Below, one piece after another: positions 44,003 to 53,327 of a DNA stretch of 64,000 nucleotides (positions are counted from its first letter, which is position 1; each line of letters starts with the position of its first letter). The stretch is from contig JBDOMT010000365.1 in the NCBI GenBank assembly GCA_039831705.1, positions 1 to 64,000 of the forward strand, given 5' to 3'. A program made the translations under genes and the position numbers. The notes beneath the pieces were generated by a model. That model saw only the letters and a list, made by a program, of their open reading frames with translations, was not told the DNA's origin and ran no database searches. The DNA comes from JAJRWS01 sp039831705 (GTDB lineage: Bacteria > Planctomycetota > Planctomycetia > Pirellulales > Lacipirellulaceae).

Positions 44003-44420
44003 CTTCTACATCATCCTTTCTGGGACTCTCGCCCCTTCAAAGTCCGGGTAGCCCTAATTTGTTTGGACCATCCCTCGATTCTAGTCTCTGAGTCGAACCC
44101 CACCCCTGAACTCAATAGTACGGAGCCCAACGTCACGAAGGCCAATATTACAGGTTGATTAGCCCAAATAGTCGCTAACCGACAACTTGTGCTGCGCAAG
44201 TCTATTATACCAAATCTACCCAGGCAAATCACCTGACGAAAATACTCTATTTTACACAATCGGCACAAGAGGCCGATCGGCTTTCTTGTATGACAAATAT
44301 CGGTGCAGCATGTGCAGGACGCCCTCTCAGTCCCCAGAAACCGCTTGCCCATGCCGCGTAAGCCAGATATCCTGCATGAGCTTATTTACCCCTAATCCAC
44401 TCTCTAGATTGTCTTACAGA
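44003..44420. other. Divergent intergenic region
   Basis: About 418 bp between the Cys-rich gene (-) and the lipoprotein gene (+). Both promoters should be here. No repeat, RNA or convincing promoter could be assigned by eye. Confidence 0.4.
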
Positions 44421-45581
44421 ATGAAATTGCTCCATTGGCCAACTCTCCTTACGGTTTCTAATTTACTTCTCATGGGGGGGCTTATAGGGGTCGGCTGTCG
44501 TCCACAGGAAAAAATTGCCACCTATCGGGTCGATGAGACGTCATCACGGGCAGCGGTCGATGTGGATCGTCTGGCCGGTCAGTTGGATCATTTACTTGCA
44601 GCCGTTGTGCCTCAGGGAAACAAGGCGTGGTTTTTCAAATTGGTAGGCCCGCAGGCTGCCATCGATCGCCATCGGGACGAATTTTTGCAGTTACTCGGTA
44701 GTTTACGGATGAATACGGGTAAAAATCCAAGCTGGCAAATTCCATCTGGCTGGCAAGAAAAACCGGCTAGCGGTATGCGGGCGGCAACTTTTACCATCGA
44801 CGATCTGTCTGGCCCCTTGGAATTAACGGTCACCTCCCTGCCAGTCAACGGTGTTTGGAACGAGTATGTAACCAATAATGTCAATCGCTGGTTAAATCAA
44901 TTACAACAAGCACCGTTAGAAACGGTTGAAGTTTTAGCCTTGTTAAAAACGGTTCCCATTGGAGAGGATCCGCAAGAGGGTGCTGCAACAGTCACGGTCG
45001 CCAGTTGGTTGGAATTAGTAGGGGTCATGCCGCGCAAACCCAAGACTGGTAGCATGCCCGCCGGCCATCCACCAATCGCTTCAGGATCGAATAAAACAGA
45101 AGCGTCCACCGCCACAGAGGGTAGTCCTCCACAGCCACAAACGGCGTCTCCCTTAACCTTCGCCCAACCGGCTGCTTGGCAGCCTGGCCGTGTTGGCGGA
45201 ATGCGTAAAGCGGCCTTCCAGATTGTTGAAGGTGACAAGCGCGCGGAAATGACGGTTATTGACCTGTCCAGTGGAGCGAGTGGAATTACGGATGTAGCCG
45301 CCAACGTACGGCGCTGGGCAGGCCAGATAGGCCTGCAAGATACCAGCGGGGAGCAACTGGAGCAGTTAACACACCCAGTAAAAATCGATGGTATCGATGG
45401 CCATCATGCGGTCCTGCTAAGCCCCAATGCTGATGGCAAAGGCCTACTGGCGGCAATGGTAGAACGAGATGGAAAGGTCTGGTTCTTTAAGCTTACCGGC
45501 GATCGATCCTTGGTGGATAAGCAACAACAGGCTTTTGCAGACTTCCTGAAATCGGTAAAGTTTTCAAACGCAAGTCGCTAA
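44421..45581 (+). CDS. Putative lipoprotein with duplicated domain, upstream of ccsBA
   Basis: Unrecognised family. 386 residues from ATG 44421, with a leader ending LMGGLIGVGC whose Cys could be lipidated. Two copies of a domain are evident: VPQGNKAWFFKLVGPQAAID then FLQLLGSLR near residue 55, and VERDGKVWFFKLTGDRSLVD then FADFLKSVKF at the C-terminus. A Ser/Thr/Pro linker (KTEASTATEGSPPQPQTA) separates them. It precedes the cytochrome c biogenesis gene by 180 bp on the same strand, so an envelope role linked to it is possible. Confidence 0.75.
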   Translation: MKLLHWPTLLTVSNLLLMGGLIGVGCRPQEKIATYRVDETSSRAAVDVDRLAGQLDHLLAAVVPQGNKAWFFKLVGPQAAIDRHRDEFLQLLGSLRMNTGKNPSWQIPSGWQEKPASGMRAATFTIDDLSGPLELTVTSLPVNGVWNEYVTNNVNRWLNQLQQAPLETVEVLALLKTVPIGEDPQEGAATVTVASWLELVGVMPRKPKTGSMPAGHPPIASGSNKTEASTATEGSPPQPQTASPLTFAQPAAWQPGRVGGMRKAAFQIVEGDKRAEMTVIDLSSGASGITDVAANVRRWAGQIGLQDTSGEQLEQLTHPVKIDGIDGHHAVLLSPNADGKGLLAAMVERDGKVWFFKLTGDRSLVDKQQQAFADFLKSVKFSNASR

Positions 45582-45761
45582 TCGACCGTTGCAGCCAATT
45601 TTCGGATTAGCCGCAGGGCGTGAGCCCCCGGTTTTTACTGTGCGATTTGAGATCATTTCCCAACCCTTCTCCTATACTTCTCCCCGTTACGTATTCATCT
45701 GCCGGCGTGTATACTAAGTACTTCTCCTATAACTGGCCAACTTGGCATAGATTTCCTGCCT

Positions 45762-48700
45762 GTGGTGGTTATGGGACAAGCCCTTACCTCTCAATCCCCA
45801 CCCCAAATCTCTCCCTGCATGTCTATCTCAGAAGCTGGATCGGATTTCATCTCTTCCGCAGTGTCTAATCCCAATACGGATCGCGTTGGAGCAAGCAAAA
45901 GTTTGCTGACCCTAACGTTGGCCTTCTTCTCGTCGTTGCGACTTACGGTCACACTACTGGCGATGTGTGTGTTTTTGGTGTTAGCGGGCACTTTGGCCCA
46001 AATCGATCACGATGTCTGGCATGTGGTTTGGAAGATGTTCCGCGCCTGGAGGACATGGATTGACTTGCAACTGTTTTTTCCCCGTTCATGGCAGGTGCCG
46101 GGTGGTTTTCCATTTCCCGGCGGTTGGTTACTGGGTACCTTTTTAGCAGTGAATTTGCTGACCGCCCATGCTTTTCGTTTTAAAGTAACCGGTCGTGGGC
46201 AACCGCTGTGGTTGGGCTGGGTGTTGATCGTTGCAGGGACATTCATCACTTATCTGGTGATCCAGAGCGGTCTGGACGAGACGGTAGAGAGTGAATTGTC
46301 TGCTTCTTTCTGCAATGGACTTTGGCATGCCTTAAGAGCCTCTCTGGGGATAGCAGCGCTCGCATTGTGCTACGGTTTGGTCCTTTCCGCTAAACAGTCG
46401 CGCCAGGCAGCAACCGGTTGGTTATGGTGGCTGGCGGCAATCGTGGCTGCGCTGATGGTAGTGTTGGTGGTCTGGTTGTTTGTCCACCCTGAAGCCCAGC
46501 TGGACCCATCGGGTTTGCGCATTCTCTGGCAATTGATCAAGGGGGGCGCTGCCAGCCTGGTTTTGTTGGCCGGTTGCCGACTTGTGTTTGGTCCCCGAGG
46601 TGGCATCGTTCTGTTGCATACTGGCATTGGCCTGTTGATGTTCAGCGAGTTGCATACTGGCTTGACTGCCGAGGAGGCGATGATGACGATCGCCGAAGGG
46701 CAAACGGTCAACTATGCCGAGGATATGCGCTCGGTGGAACTGGCTCTGGTGGATCGTTCACCGGAAGGCCATGACCAAGTCACCGTGATACCGGCCCACT
46801 TGCTGGACAGCTCGGCTCAAACGAACATGATTCTCGAGACGGATGAACTTCCGGTGGCGTTGCGGTTGATTGAATATTTTCCCAACTCCAGAACTCGGAT
46901 GCTTCAGCCTGGGGAAAAAGGACTGGCCACCCATGGAATAGGCCGTTTGCGCAAAGCAAAAAGTATCCCAACTTCGAAAGGTGTGGCTAGCAATCAGGCT
47001 GTGGATGTGCCAGCGGCCTATGTGGAAATACTGACTAAACATGACCACCAATCGCTGGGAACCTACTTGCTGTCTCCACAGCTCAACCCTGAATGGGTCG
47101 CGCAGTCCGATACGTCCAAGAAGTCCGTTTCATCCATGGAAAAGGGGAAACCATTAGAAATCGCTCTCCGTTTCAAACGCTTGCCAAAACGTTACAGTAT
47201 CCATCTCACCGATTTTCGGTTCGATCGTTACGTTGGAACGGACACCCCGAAGAATTATTCCTCGTTAATAAAGCTGATTGATCCAGCAAACCGGGTCGAT
47301 CGACCTGTCAATATCTGGATGAACAATCCTCTCCGTTACGGAGGGGACACACTCTATCAGGCAGACTGGGATCACGAAACCGAACGTGGCACGGTATTGC
47401 AGGTGGTGACCAACACCGGTTGGATGATTCCCTACGTCGCCTGCATGTTAGTAGCGACCGGAATGTTGGCCCATTTCGCTCTTGTGTTGATGCGATTTAT
47501 TCGTCGACGTGCAGATGAAATGCGTCGCCTGAAGGTCCAAGTGGAGACTGATACTCAGGGGGCCTCCGGTTGGCTCGTTCGTTGGCAATTGCCCGCGATG
47601 TGGATACCTGCCTTAGTGGTGTTGACACTGTCGCTATGGGTGCTTAGTCGCGCTCGCCCCGCTTCGCTCCCCTCCGAGGCTATGCATATCGACCAATTTG
47701 GTAAACTGCCGATCGCTTATCAGGCACGGGTCAAGCCGTACGACACATTGGCGCGCAACAGCTTGCGAATCCTCTCAGGCAAGCAAACTTTTGTCGATCA
47801 ACAAGGCAAGCGACAACCGGCCATCCGCTGGTTACTGGACATCTTGGCCGATACGGCCGCTTCGCGCGAACATCAGGTTTTACGCATCGACAACCTGGAG
47901 GTTCTCGAAGCACTTGGTCTGCAACGTCGTAAGGGTTTTCGCTACAGTCTGTCCCAAATTTTCGGCAACGAGAAGAATCGCGAGCAATATCTTCAGCAAG
48001 TACAGCTTGCCAGCGAAGTGCCTGAAGCCAATCGAACATTGGTTCAACAGCGGTTCCTCGCTCTTGCCAGGAATGTCAGCTTGTTGACGGTATTACGTGA
48101 TGCATTTGCATCCCCCGCCTTGCAGGCCAGCACCAAGCAGGACATGCAGCAGGAATTGATGCAGCTCAAAAACACCATCGACCGGTTGAACCAGTCCGCG
48201 CCACGAGCCATTCCCCCCCGAGAGGCTGGCGGTCCCTGGAAAACTTTGCTCGAAGCGGAATTCGAAGCCCTGATCGATCAAATGCGTGATCAGTCCGTCA
48301 ATCCATCCACCACTTCGCTCAGAACCATTTTGAACGCTTACGCCTCGGGCAGTACGAAAGAGTTCAATACCTCGGTTGCCGCTTATTTCGATACTTTCAA
48401 GGCGCTTGCCAAGGCCGACCAACAGTACGATGTAGATCTGGCCAAGGACCCAGAGCAAGGACGGGCAAGTTTGCGCAAAGAAGCAGAAAAACTAAACCTG
48501 CCACGGATTCAATTCGAAGCTTTCTTCAATCACTTCAACCCGTTCCTGCTAGCCATGGTACTCTACCTGATCGCTTTTCTACTTTCGGCCTGTTCGTGGT
48601 TGGGGTGGAGCGAGGCGCTCAACCGCACCGCCGGCTGGCTGCTTTGGCTGACGGTAGCCCTGCATACATTCGCCCTGATAGCGCGGATCTATATTTCGGG

Positions 48701-49433
48701 ACGACCTCCGGTTACCAACCTCTATTCGTCGGCTGTGTTTATTGGCTGGGCCGCGGTGCTCTTTGCCCTTGGCTATGAACGAATCAGCCGATTTGGTGTA
48801 GGCAATCTGTTGGCTTCAGCCATCGGTTTTCCGACGTTACTCATTGCCTATCAACTAGCCGGCGATGGCGACACGTTCCGTGTATTGCAGGCGGTTCTCG
48901 ATACCCAATTTTGGCTCGCCACCCACGTGGTATGCATCACTTTGGGATATTCCACCACCTTATTAACCGGGGCGCTGGGTATTTTGTATTTAATTGCCGT
49001 GCAGTGGTTAGGCCGTTTCGATGCGAGTGAACGGATGCAGTTGGTGAAAATGACTTACGGTACGCTCTGTTTTGCGATCTTCTTCAGCTTTGTCGGCACC
49101 GTGTTGGGTGGCCTATGGGCCGATGATTCCTGGGGCCGATTCTGGGGTTGGGACCCCAAAGAAAACGGAGCCCTGATTATTGTGCTGTGGAATGCACTGG
49201 TGCTGCACGCACGCTGGGGTCGAATGGTCGGTCCGCGTGGTCTGGCAATGTTGGCGGTGGGTGGCAATATAGTCACCACCTGGTCGTGGTTTGGTGTGAA
49301 CGAACTGGGGGTAGGATTACACAGCTACGGCTTCAGCGATGGTACCACGTTCTGGTTGATGATGTTCGTACTGAGCCAGCTGGCCATCCTAACCCTGGGC
49401 TTGCTGCCATCGAAGAAACAGGCAGCAGTTTAG
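45762..49433 (+). CDS. Fused CcsB-CcsA (ResB-ResC) cytochrome c synthetase
   Basis: System II cytochrome c biogenesis protein: carries heme across the membrane and joins it to apocytochrome CxxCH. 1223 residues combine an N-terminal ResB/CcsB region (helices near residues 50-290, then a long periplasmic portion) with a C-terminal CcsA domain. The heme-handling WWD motif reads WADDSWGRFWGWDPKENG (near residue 1130), with His-containing helices HVVCITLGYSTTLL and HARWGRMVG. Such fusions are known. The start could also be ATG 45771 or 45819. The cytochromes at 53.3 and 62.8 kb would be clients. Confidence 0.92.
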   Translation: MVVMGQALTSQSPPQISPCMSISEAGSDFISSAVSNPNTDRVGASKSLLTLTLAFFSSLRLTVTLLAMCVFLVLAGTLAQIDHDVWHVVWKMFRAWRTWIDLQLFFPRSWQVPGGFPFPGGWLLGTFLAVNLLTAHAFRFKVTGRGQPLWLGWVLIVAGTFITYLVIQSGLDETVESELSASFCNGLWHALRASLGIAALALCYGLVLSAKQSRQAATGWLWWLAAIVAALMVVLVVWLFVHPEAQLDPSGLRILWQLIKGGAASLVLLAGCRLVFGPRGGIVLLHTGIGLLMFSELHTGLTAEEAMMTIAEGQTVNYAEDMRSVELALVDRSPEGHDQVTVIPAHLLDSSAQTNMILETDELPVALRLIEYFPNSRTRMLQPGEKGLATHGIGRLRKAKSIPTSKGVASNQAVDVPAAYVEILTKHDHQSLGTYLLSPQLNPEWVAQSDTSKKSVSSMEKGKPLEIALRFKRLPKRYSIHLTDFRFDRYVGTDTPKNYSSLIKLIDPANRVDRPVNIWMNNPLRYGGDTLYQADWDHETERGTVLQVVTNTGWMIPYVACMLVATGMLAHFALVLMRFIRRRADEMRRLKVQVETDTQGASGWLVRWQLPAMWIPALVVLTLSLWVLSRARPASLPSEAMHIDQFGKLPIAYQARVKPYDTLARNSLRILSGKQTFVDQQGKRQPAIRWLLDILADTAASREHQVLRIDNLEVLEALGLQRRKGFRYSLSQIFGNEKNREQYLQQVQLASEVPEANRTLVQQRFLALARNVSLLTVLRDAFASPALQASTKQDMQQELMQLKNTIDRLNQSAPRAIPPREAGGPWKTLLEAEFEALIDQMRDQSVNPSTTSLRTILNAYASGSTKEFNTSVAAYFDTFKALAKADQQYDVDLAKDPEQGRASLRKEAEKLNLPRIQFEAFFNHFNPFLLAMVLYLIAFLLSACSWLGWSEALNRTAGWLLWLTVALHTFALIARIYISGRPPVTNLYSSAVFIGWAAVLFALGYERISRFGVGNLLASAIGFPTLLIAYQLAGDGDTFRVLQAVLDTQFWLATHVVCITLGYSTTLLTGALGILYLIAVQWLGRFDASERMQLVKMTYGTLCFAIFFSFVGTVLGGLWADDSWGRFWGWDPKENGALIIVLWNALVLHARWGRMVGPRGLAMLAVGGNIVTTWSWFGVNELGVGLHSYGFSDGTTFWLMMFVLSQLAILTLGLLPSKKQAAV

Positions 49434-49506
49434 TTAAACACTCACAGTCCATTGGTTGCACGTGGCAGGGGCGAACCTGGTGGTCAGTTGGCATGTCTAC
49501 TCCAAC

Positions 49507-49890
49507 ATGCAACGTTCTCAGCAAACAAAGCCGACTAGCACCGAGGTGTCGCCAGAAATCACCCTGGCCAGTACGGTGGCGCCCGAAGATCTCCAATTGG
49601 GTGATTTCGTCACCCTGTTGAACATCATCTGCGAGCTGCCATCTTACCTGTGGTGTGCCGATGCAACGACCTTGCCGATCGATGAGCCGGTGCGCATCCG
49701 TCTCATCCCTGCTGGCGCCGGCAAGCCGCTTAAGGTTCAAGCCATCTGCCTGCCGTTTGTACTGGTGAAAAAGCCGTCAGGCAAGCAACGCACACTCGAT
49801 TTGCGCCAATGCCGGTTGGCACGCCTCGACCGATCGTTCGCCACCGCCACCTGGAAGGCCAGTAAAAAGGGCCGGTCCAAACGCAAATGA
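49507..49890 (+). CDS. Small hypothetical protein
   Basis: Not recognised. About 127 residues from ATG 49507, without signal peptide or membrane helix. The centre reads LQLGDFVTLLNIICELPSYL, and the C-terminus is strongly basic (WKASKKGRSKRK). It follows ccsBA by 73 bp and faces the metalloprotease gene, ending 3 bp before that gene's end. It may belong to the ccsBA transcript. Confidence 0.6.
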   Translation: MQRSQQTKPTSTEVSPEITLASTVAPEDLQLGDFVTLLNIICELPSYLWCADATTLPIDEPVRIRLIPAGAGKPLKVQAICLPFVLVKKPSGKQRTLDLRQCRLARLDRSFATATWKASKKGRSKRK

Positions 49891-49893
49891 ACC

Positions 49894-52800
49894 CTATTCT
49901 TCTTCGCCAAGTCGAAGAATGATTGTGCTGCCTCCACCGCCGATTTTGTCCGCGTTCAGGATATACTGCGCGTCGAGTGCCTTCTCGATGCGCATTTGAA
50001 CCTGTTGCAAATGGGCCAGTGTATAGGGATCTAGTAGGGCTTTTTGCTCAATCGCTACGGCTACCTGATCCTGAATATGTCGCAGTCGCATCTGGGCCAA
50101 ATTTGAAATCGGTCGGTAGGCCGCACTGAAGGTTGACTCCGATAGATTCAGGTCAATCAGGCGATTGAGATGCTCTCGTTGCAAGTTAGCGCGTAGACTT
50201 GAAATCCATGGTTTCCGTGAGGTCGCTTTCTCTGTTGGCTTCTGCGACAGTTCACTCCAGATAGCATCACTGATCGTGTCGAGCAGTTCCGGTAGTGTGA
50301 GCGCATCTTCATCAGCCAAGGTTCGCATTTCATTATCGTACACCTGGCGTAAAGTGTCAGATCTCATCAATGCGGTCAAAATCGAAGCCTGGATTCCCAT
50401 GATGCGATCATGAACGGGCCAATCCACTTCGGCATCCCAAAAACCTTCACCCCACCACTGATCCGCACCTAAGTGTCTTAACAAATCAGGGCTCAAACCA
50501 AAGGCATCGTCCTGAAAGGTATTTACGATTACAAATTTCAACGCCTCACGCTGCTTATCGGCTGATACGACTTCGATAGGGACACGGCCTTCTTTGTCTC
50601 CCTTTTTGTCGCGGTGAATGTAAGCGCCTCCCACCCAATTGGCCATCATGCCAACAGCCCGCATTTGCAAATGGAGCGTTAGCTCATAGCCACGTCTTGC
50701 TTTGGCCCAACTGTCACCATCTTTGACAAACTCTTGCAAGAGTCGTTGGCGGTGATAGTCGGCTAGTTCAAGTTGGCCTTTGGCATACTCTAACGGATTT
50801 TTGCTGAAATCGTAGCGACGTGCTCGGGGATCTGGCCCCCAAGTGTCTTCGTCAGTGCCAAATATCAATTCTGGTTCCGCAACACGTGCCAGGATAGGTT
50901 TGAGATCTTTTTCAAATGTATAACCATATTCGATCGCCCACATATCATAAGGGCCAATGCTGTTCATGGTGTAGTGCCCATGATGCTCACAGCCCTCCAC
51001 GGGCATGTTGATCGGTAAATAGTCCATGACCGAACCTGCATGAGGCTTGTCTTTCAGTTCGCCACTGTTGATCGTTTTTAGATCGTAGATCATCGATGCC
51101 TTGAAGTTGTGGCGCAGCCCTAATGTGTGGCCAACTTCATGAGCGACCAGCTCCGCAAGAAGTGGGCCAACAAACCGCTCGGGAATTCCGTCCAATTTTT
51201 GCCCCTCATCGGCATCGTCGTTTTCGTCTCCATCTTTCTCATCTCCATCCTTGTCCTCATCTTCATCTTTCTCATCTCCGTCTTGGTCTTCATCTTCGTC
51301 TTTCTCATCTTCGTCTTTCTCATCTTCGTCTTTCTCATCTCCGTCTTTATCATCTCCGTCTTTCTCATCTCCGTCTTTATCTTTATCGTCATCCTTGTCT
51401 TTTTCCTCTTTCTCCTTCTCGGCAGCGATGGCAGCCAGCTCCAAATTCATACGTAAAAGGGCCAAATCCAAAGCCTTTCCTTCGGCAGCAAGACAGAGGC
51501 CGTTTTTTTGACTGGTGTGACCAAATAGACCATCGTATTCGTCGTCACCCAGAAAATACGGATCGGCATTGGCGGCAGGATGGCCACCGTGATTGTGTGC
51601 ATTTCTGGCGATTTCATGGGCGATTTTTTCTCGTTTCGCAGGAGGTGCCAGTCGAATACGAGGGTCCCAGTCGGGGTGTTTACTGAGCCAACTCATGGTT
51701 TGCGGACTGAACCCTTCCATCGCCAATTTCGGCATGATCTCGTTGTACTGGCGTTCGAAGTGACGTATCCATCCATCGGTCAGAACGATATCTGCGTCTA
51801 GTATTTGCCCCGTAAGTGGATTGACGCGTGACGGACCAATTGCAGTGCCGATGTCATTGTTGAGCCAGCGGACAAAATTGTAACGCACATCCTCCGGATC
51901 CTTTTCCATATGCTTAGGATTCTTGGGATCGGAGTTATCCTGCTGGCGTACTTCAATCGCATCGCGTATTCCCACTTTTTCAAAGGCTTTGTTCCAGTAA
52001 AGGATGCCTTCTTTGACCCAATAGCGATAACGGCGTGGCGTGGTATGTTCGATATAAAAAACAATTGGATTCTTAGGAGGGCTCAGTTTGAGCGACGGAT
52101 CTGCTTTTTCCAACTGCCAGCGGTTGATATAACGGGTTCTCTTGTCGTCCTCTTTGTATTTGCCCAAATCGGTGTAACTGGTCACGAAGTAACCAATGCG
52201 TTGATCGGCGATGCGTGGCTTATAACTATTCTTTGGAATTAGGCTAATCGAATAGTGATAAGTCTTGATCTGACCGTCCGTAGACGAGGGGGCTTCGAAG
52301 GCAATTTCAACATTTTCCGGGAATGCTTTCAGTGTTTTGACTTTAATCAACTTAGAATTGAGGCTGGCGCGGAAGAATTTGGCTGCCTGGCCGACCAGCA
52401 ATGCATCGAGGTCGATCACCGGTGCCCCTTTGGGACCAATGGTGACAATGGGAACTTCGGCAATGAGACGATCGGTGTAGAGTCGCTTGACCGAGTCGCG
52501 CGATTCAGGATCCCCGGTGGAGCGAACGCTTACGTTGGGAGCGATCAGAGCCAACCGCTTGTCGTAACGTTCCCAACGCACATACTTTTCACCGGCTTGC
52601 AAGCCAGCAAAATGTTCGCCACTGGCTACCGTGAGTGCGATGAAGTGCTTCTGCTTGGAAAAACTTTTAGGAAGTTCGGCCAAAACCTGATTGTCTTTCT
52701 TGCGCAGCCACAAGGTATACAGACTCGGCTTGCCATCCATGGTTGAGACAACTTTTTCGTAGCCCTCCAAAACCTCTTTATGTGGAGGGAAGTCGGGTTT

Positions 52801-52902
52801 CTTTTTCTTTTCTGCCTGGTCTTCTGCGCTGGCTATATTCGCCCAGATGCCTGGAACAAGGCTAAATAACAGCACGGTTGGTAATAATTTCATTCTCATC
52901 AT
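49894..52902 (-). CDS. Secreted zinc-dependent metalloprotease (DUF5117/DUF4953) with acidic insert
   Basis: About 1002 residues. The start at ATG 52902 is chosen for AAAGGAG six bases upstream; it leads into a signal peptide (LLPTVLLFSLVPGIWANIAS). A DUF5117-like N-terminus is followed by the catalytic zinc site VAHEVGHTLGLRHNFKAS (HExxHxxGLxH type). Between residues about 490 and 570 lies a low-complexity acidic stretch of DKDGDEKD-type repeats, encoded by a TCATCTTCGTCTTTC-like microsatellite (51190-51425). It resembles calcium-binding Asp-rich repeats. Substrate unknown. Confidence 0.88.
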   Translation of the reverse strand: MMRMKLLPTVLLFSLVPGIWANIASAEDQAEKKKKPDFPPHKEVLEGYEKVVSTMDGKPSLYTLWLRKKDNQVLAELPKSFSKQKHFIALTVASGEHFAGLQAGEKYVRWERYDKRLALIAPNVSVRSTGDPESRDSVKRLYTDRLIAEVPIVTIGPKGAPVIDLDALLVGQAAKFFRASLNSKLIKVKTLKAFPENVEIAFEAPSSTDGQIKTYHYSISLIPKNSYKPRIADQRIGYFVTSYTDLGKYKEDDKRTRYINRWQLEKADPSLKLSPPKNPIVFYIEHTTPRRYRYWVKEGILYWNKAFEKVGIRDAIEVRQQDNSDPKNPKHMEKDPEDVRYNFVRWLNNDIGTAIGPSRVNPLTGQILDADIVLTDGWIRHFERQYNEIMPKLAMEGFSPQTMSWLSKHPDWDPRIRLAPPAKREKIAHEIARNAHNHGGHPAANADPYFLGDDEYDGLFGHTSQKNGLCLAAEGKALDLALLRMNLELAAIAAEKEKEEKDKDDDKDKDGDEKDGDDKDGDEKDEDEKDEDEKDEDEDQDGDEKDEDEDKDGDEKDGDENDDADEGQKLDGIPERFVGPLLAELVAHEVGHTLGLRHNFKASMIYDLKTINSGELKDKPHAGSVMDYLPINMPVEGCEHHGHYTMNSIGPYDMWAIEYGYTFEKDLKPILARVAEPELIFGTDEDTWGPDPRARRYDFSKNPLEYAKGQLELADYHRQRLLQEFVKDGDSWAKARRGYELTLHLQMRAVGMMANWVGGAYIHRDKKGDKEGRVPIEVVSADKQREALKFVIVNTFQDDAFGLSPDLLRHLGADQWWGEGFWDAEVDWPVHDRIMGIQASILTALMRSDTLRQVYDNEMRTLADEDALTLPELLDTISDAIWSELSQKPTEKATSRKPWISSLRANLQREHLNRLIDLNLSESTFSAAYRPISNLAQMRLRHIQDQVAVAIEQKALLDPYTLAHLQQVQMRIEKALDAQYILNADKIGGGGSTIILRLGEEE

Positions 52903-53327
52903 CTCGGACTCCTTTGCCGAATCTGTTTGGGGCAGCTGCATATCAAGGGAAACACTCACTCGTATTTGAGTAAGGTCTTATCCAATAAGGGGAAAGCGTT
53001 TGGGATCGCAACCATCAGGCCTTACGATCCAGTATTTGAAAATAGCATGTTGAATGGAAAGATGCCAGATTTGTCGACCTATTCGGCTTCTTTCGCCTAA
53101 ATCTCCTCTTGTTACTACGATTCAGGTAGCCCATGCGTTCTATTTAATCGGATTATTCCATTTCGACGACTCTAAACCCGATTCTAAAGTACTGGCCCAA
53201 AGGCTTCTAATCGTAGGCCATCGAGGATATCATGGCGTTCTGAAACCTATCTTGCCCTCGCGGTCGCCCAATTGTGAATTTGGGTAATTCGTGACTGCTC
53301 AAGCCTATCCCCGATGGATCCACAGCT
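52903..53327. other. Divergent intergenic region
   Basis: About 425 bp between the metalloprotease (-) and the DUF1080 fusion (+). A short inverted pair TCTTATCC/AATAAGG occurs near 52976-52990. Otherwise nothing is recognised; both promoters are expected here. Confidence 0.4.

Noticed and set aside
43595..44158. Plus-strand 187-codon reading frame
   Set aside because: It is antisense to the Cys-rich secreted gene, which has a signal peptide and a ribosome binding site.
45762..49433. Two separate ccsB and ccsA genes
   Set aside because: The reading frame is continuous through both domains, and such fusions are known.
51123..51686. Plus-strand frames with His-Leu or Ser repeats
   Set aside because: These are antisense translations of the acidic microsatellite within the metalloprotease gene.
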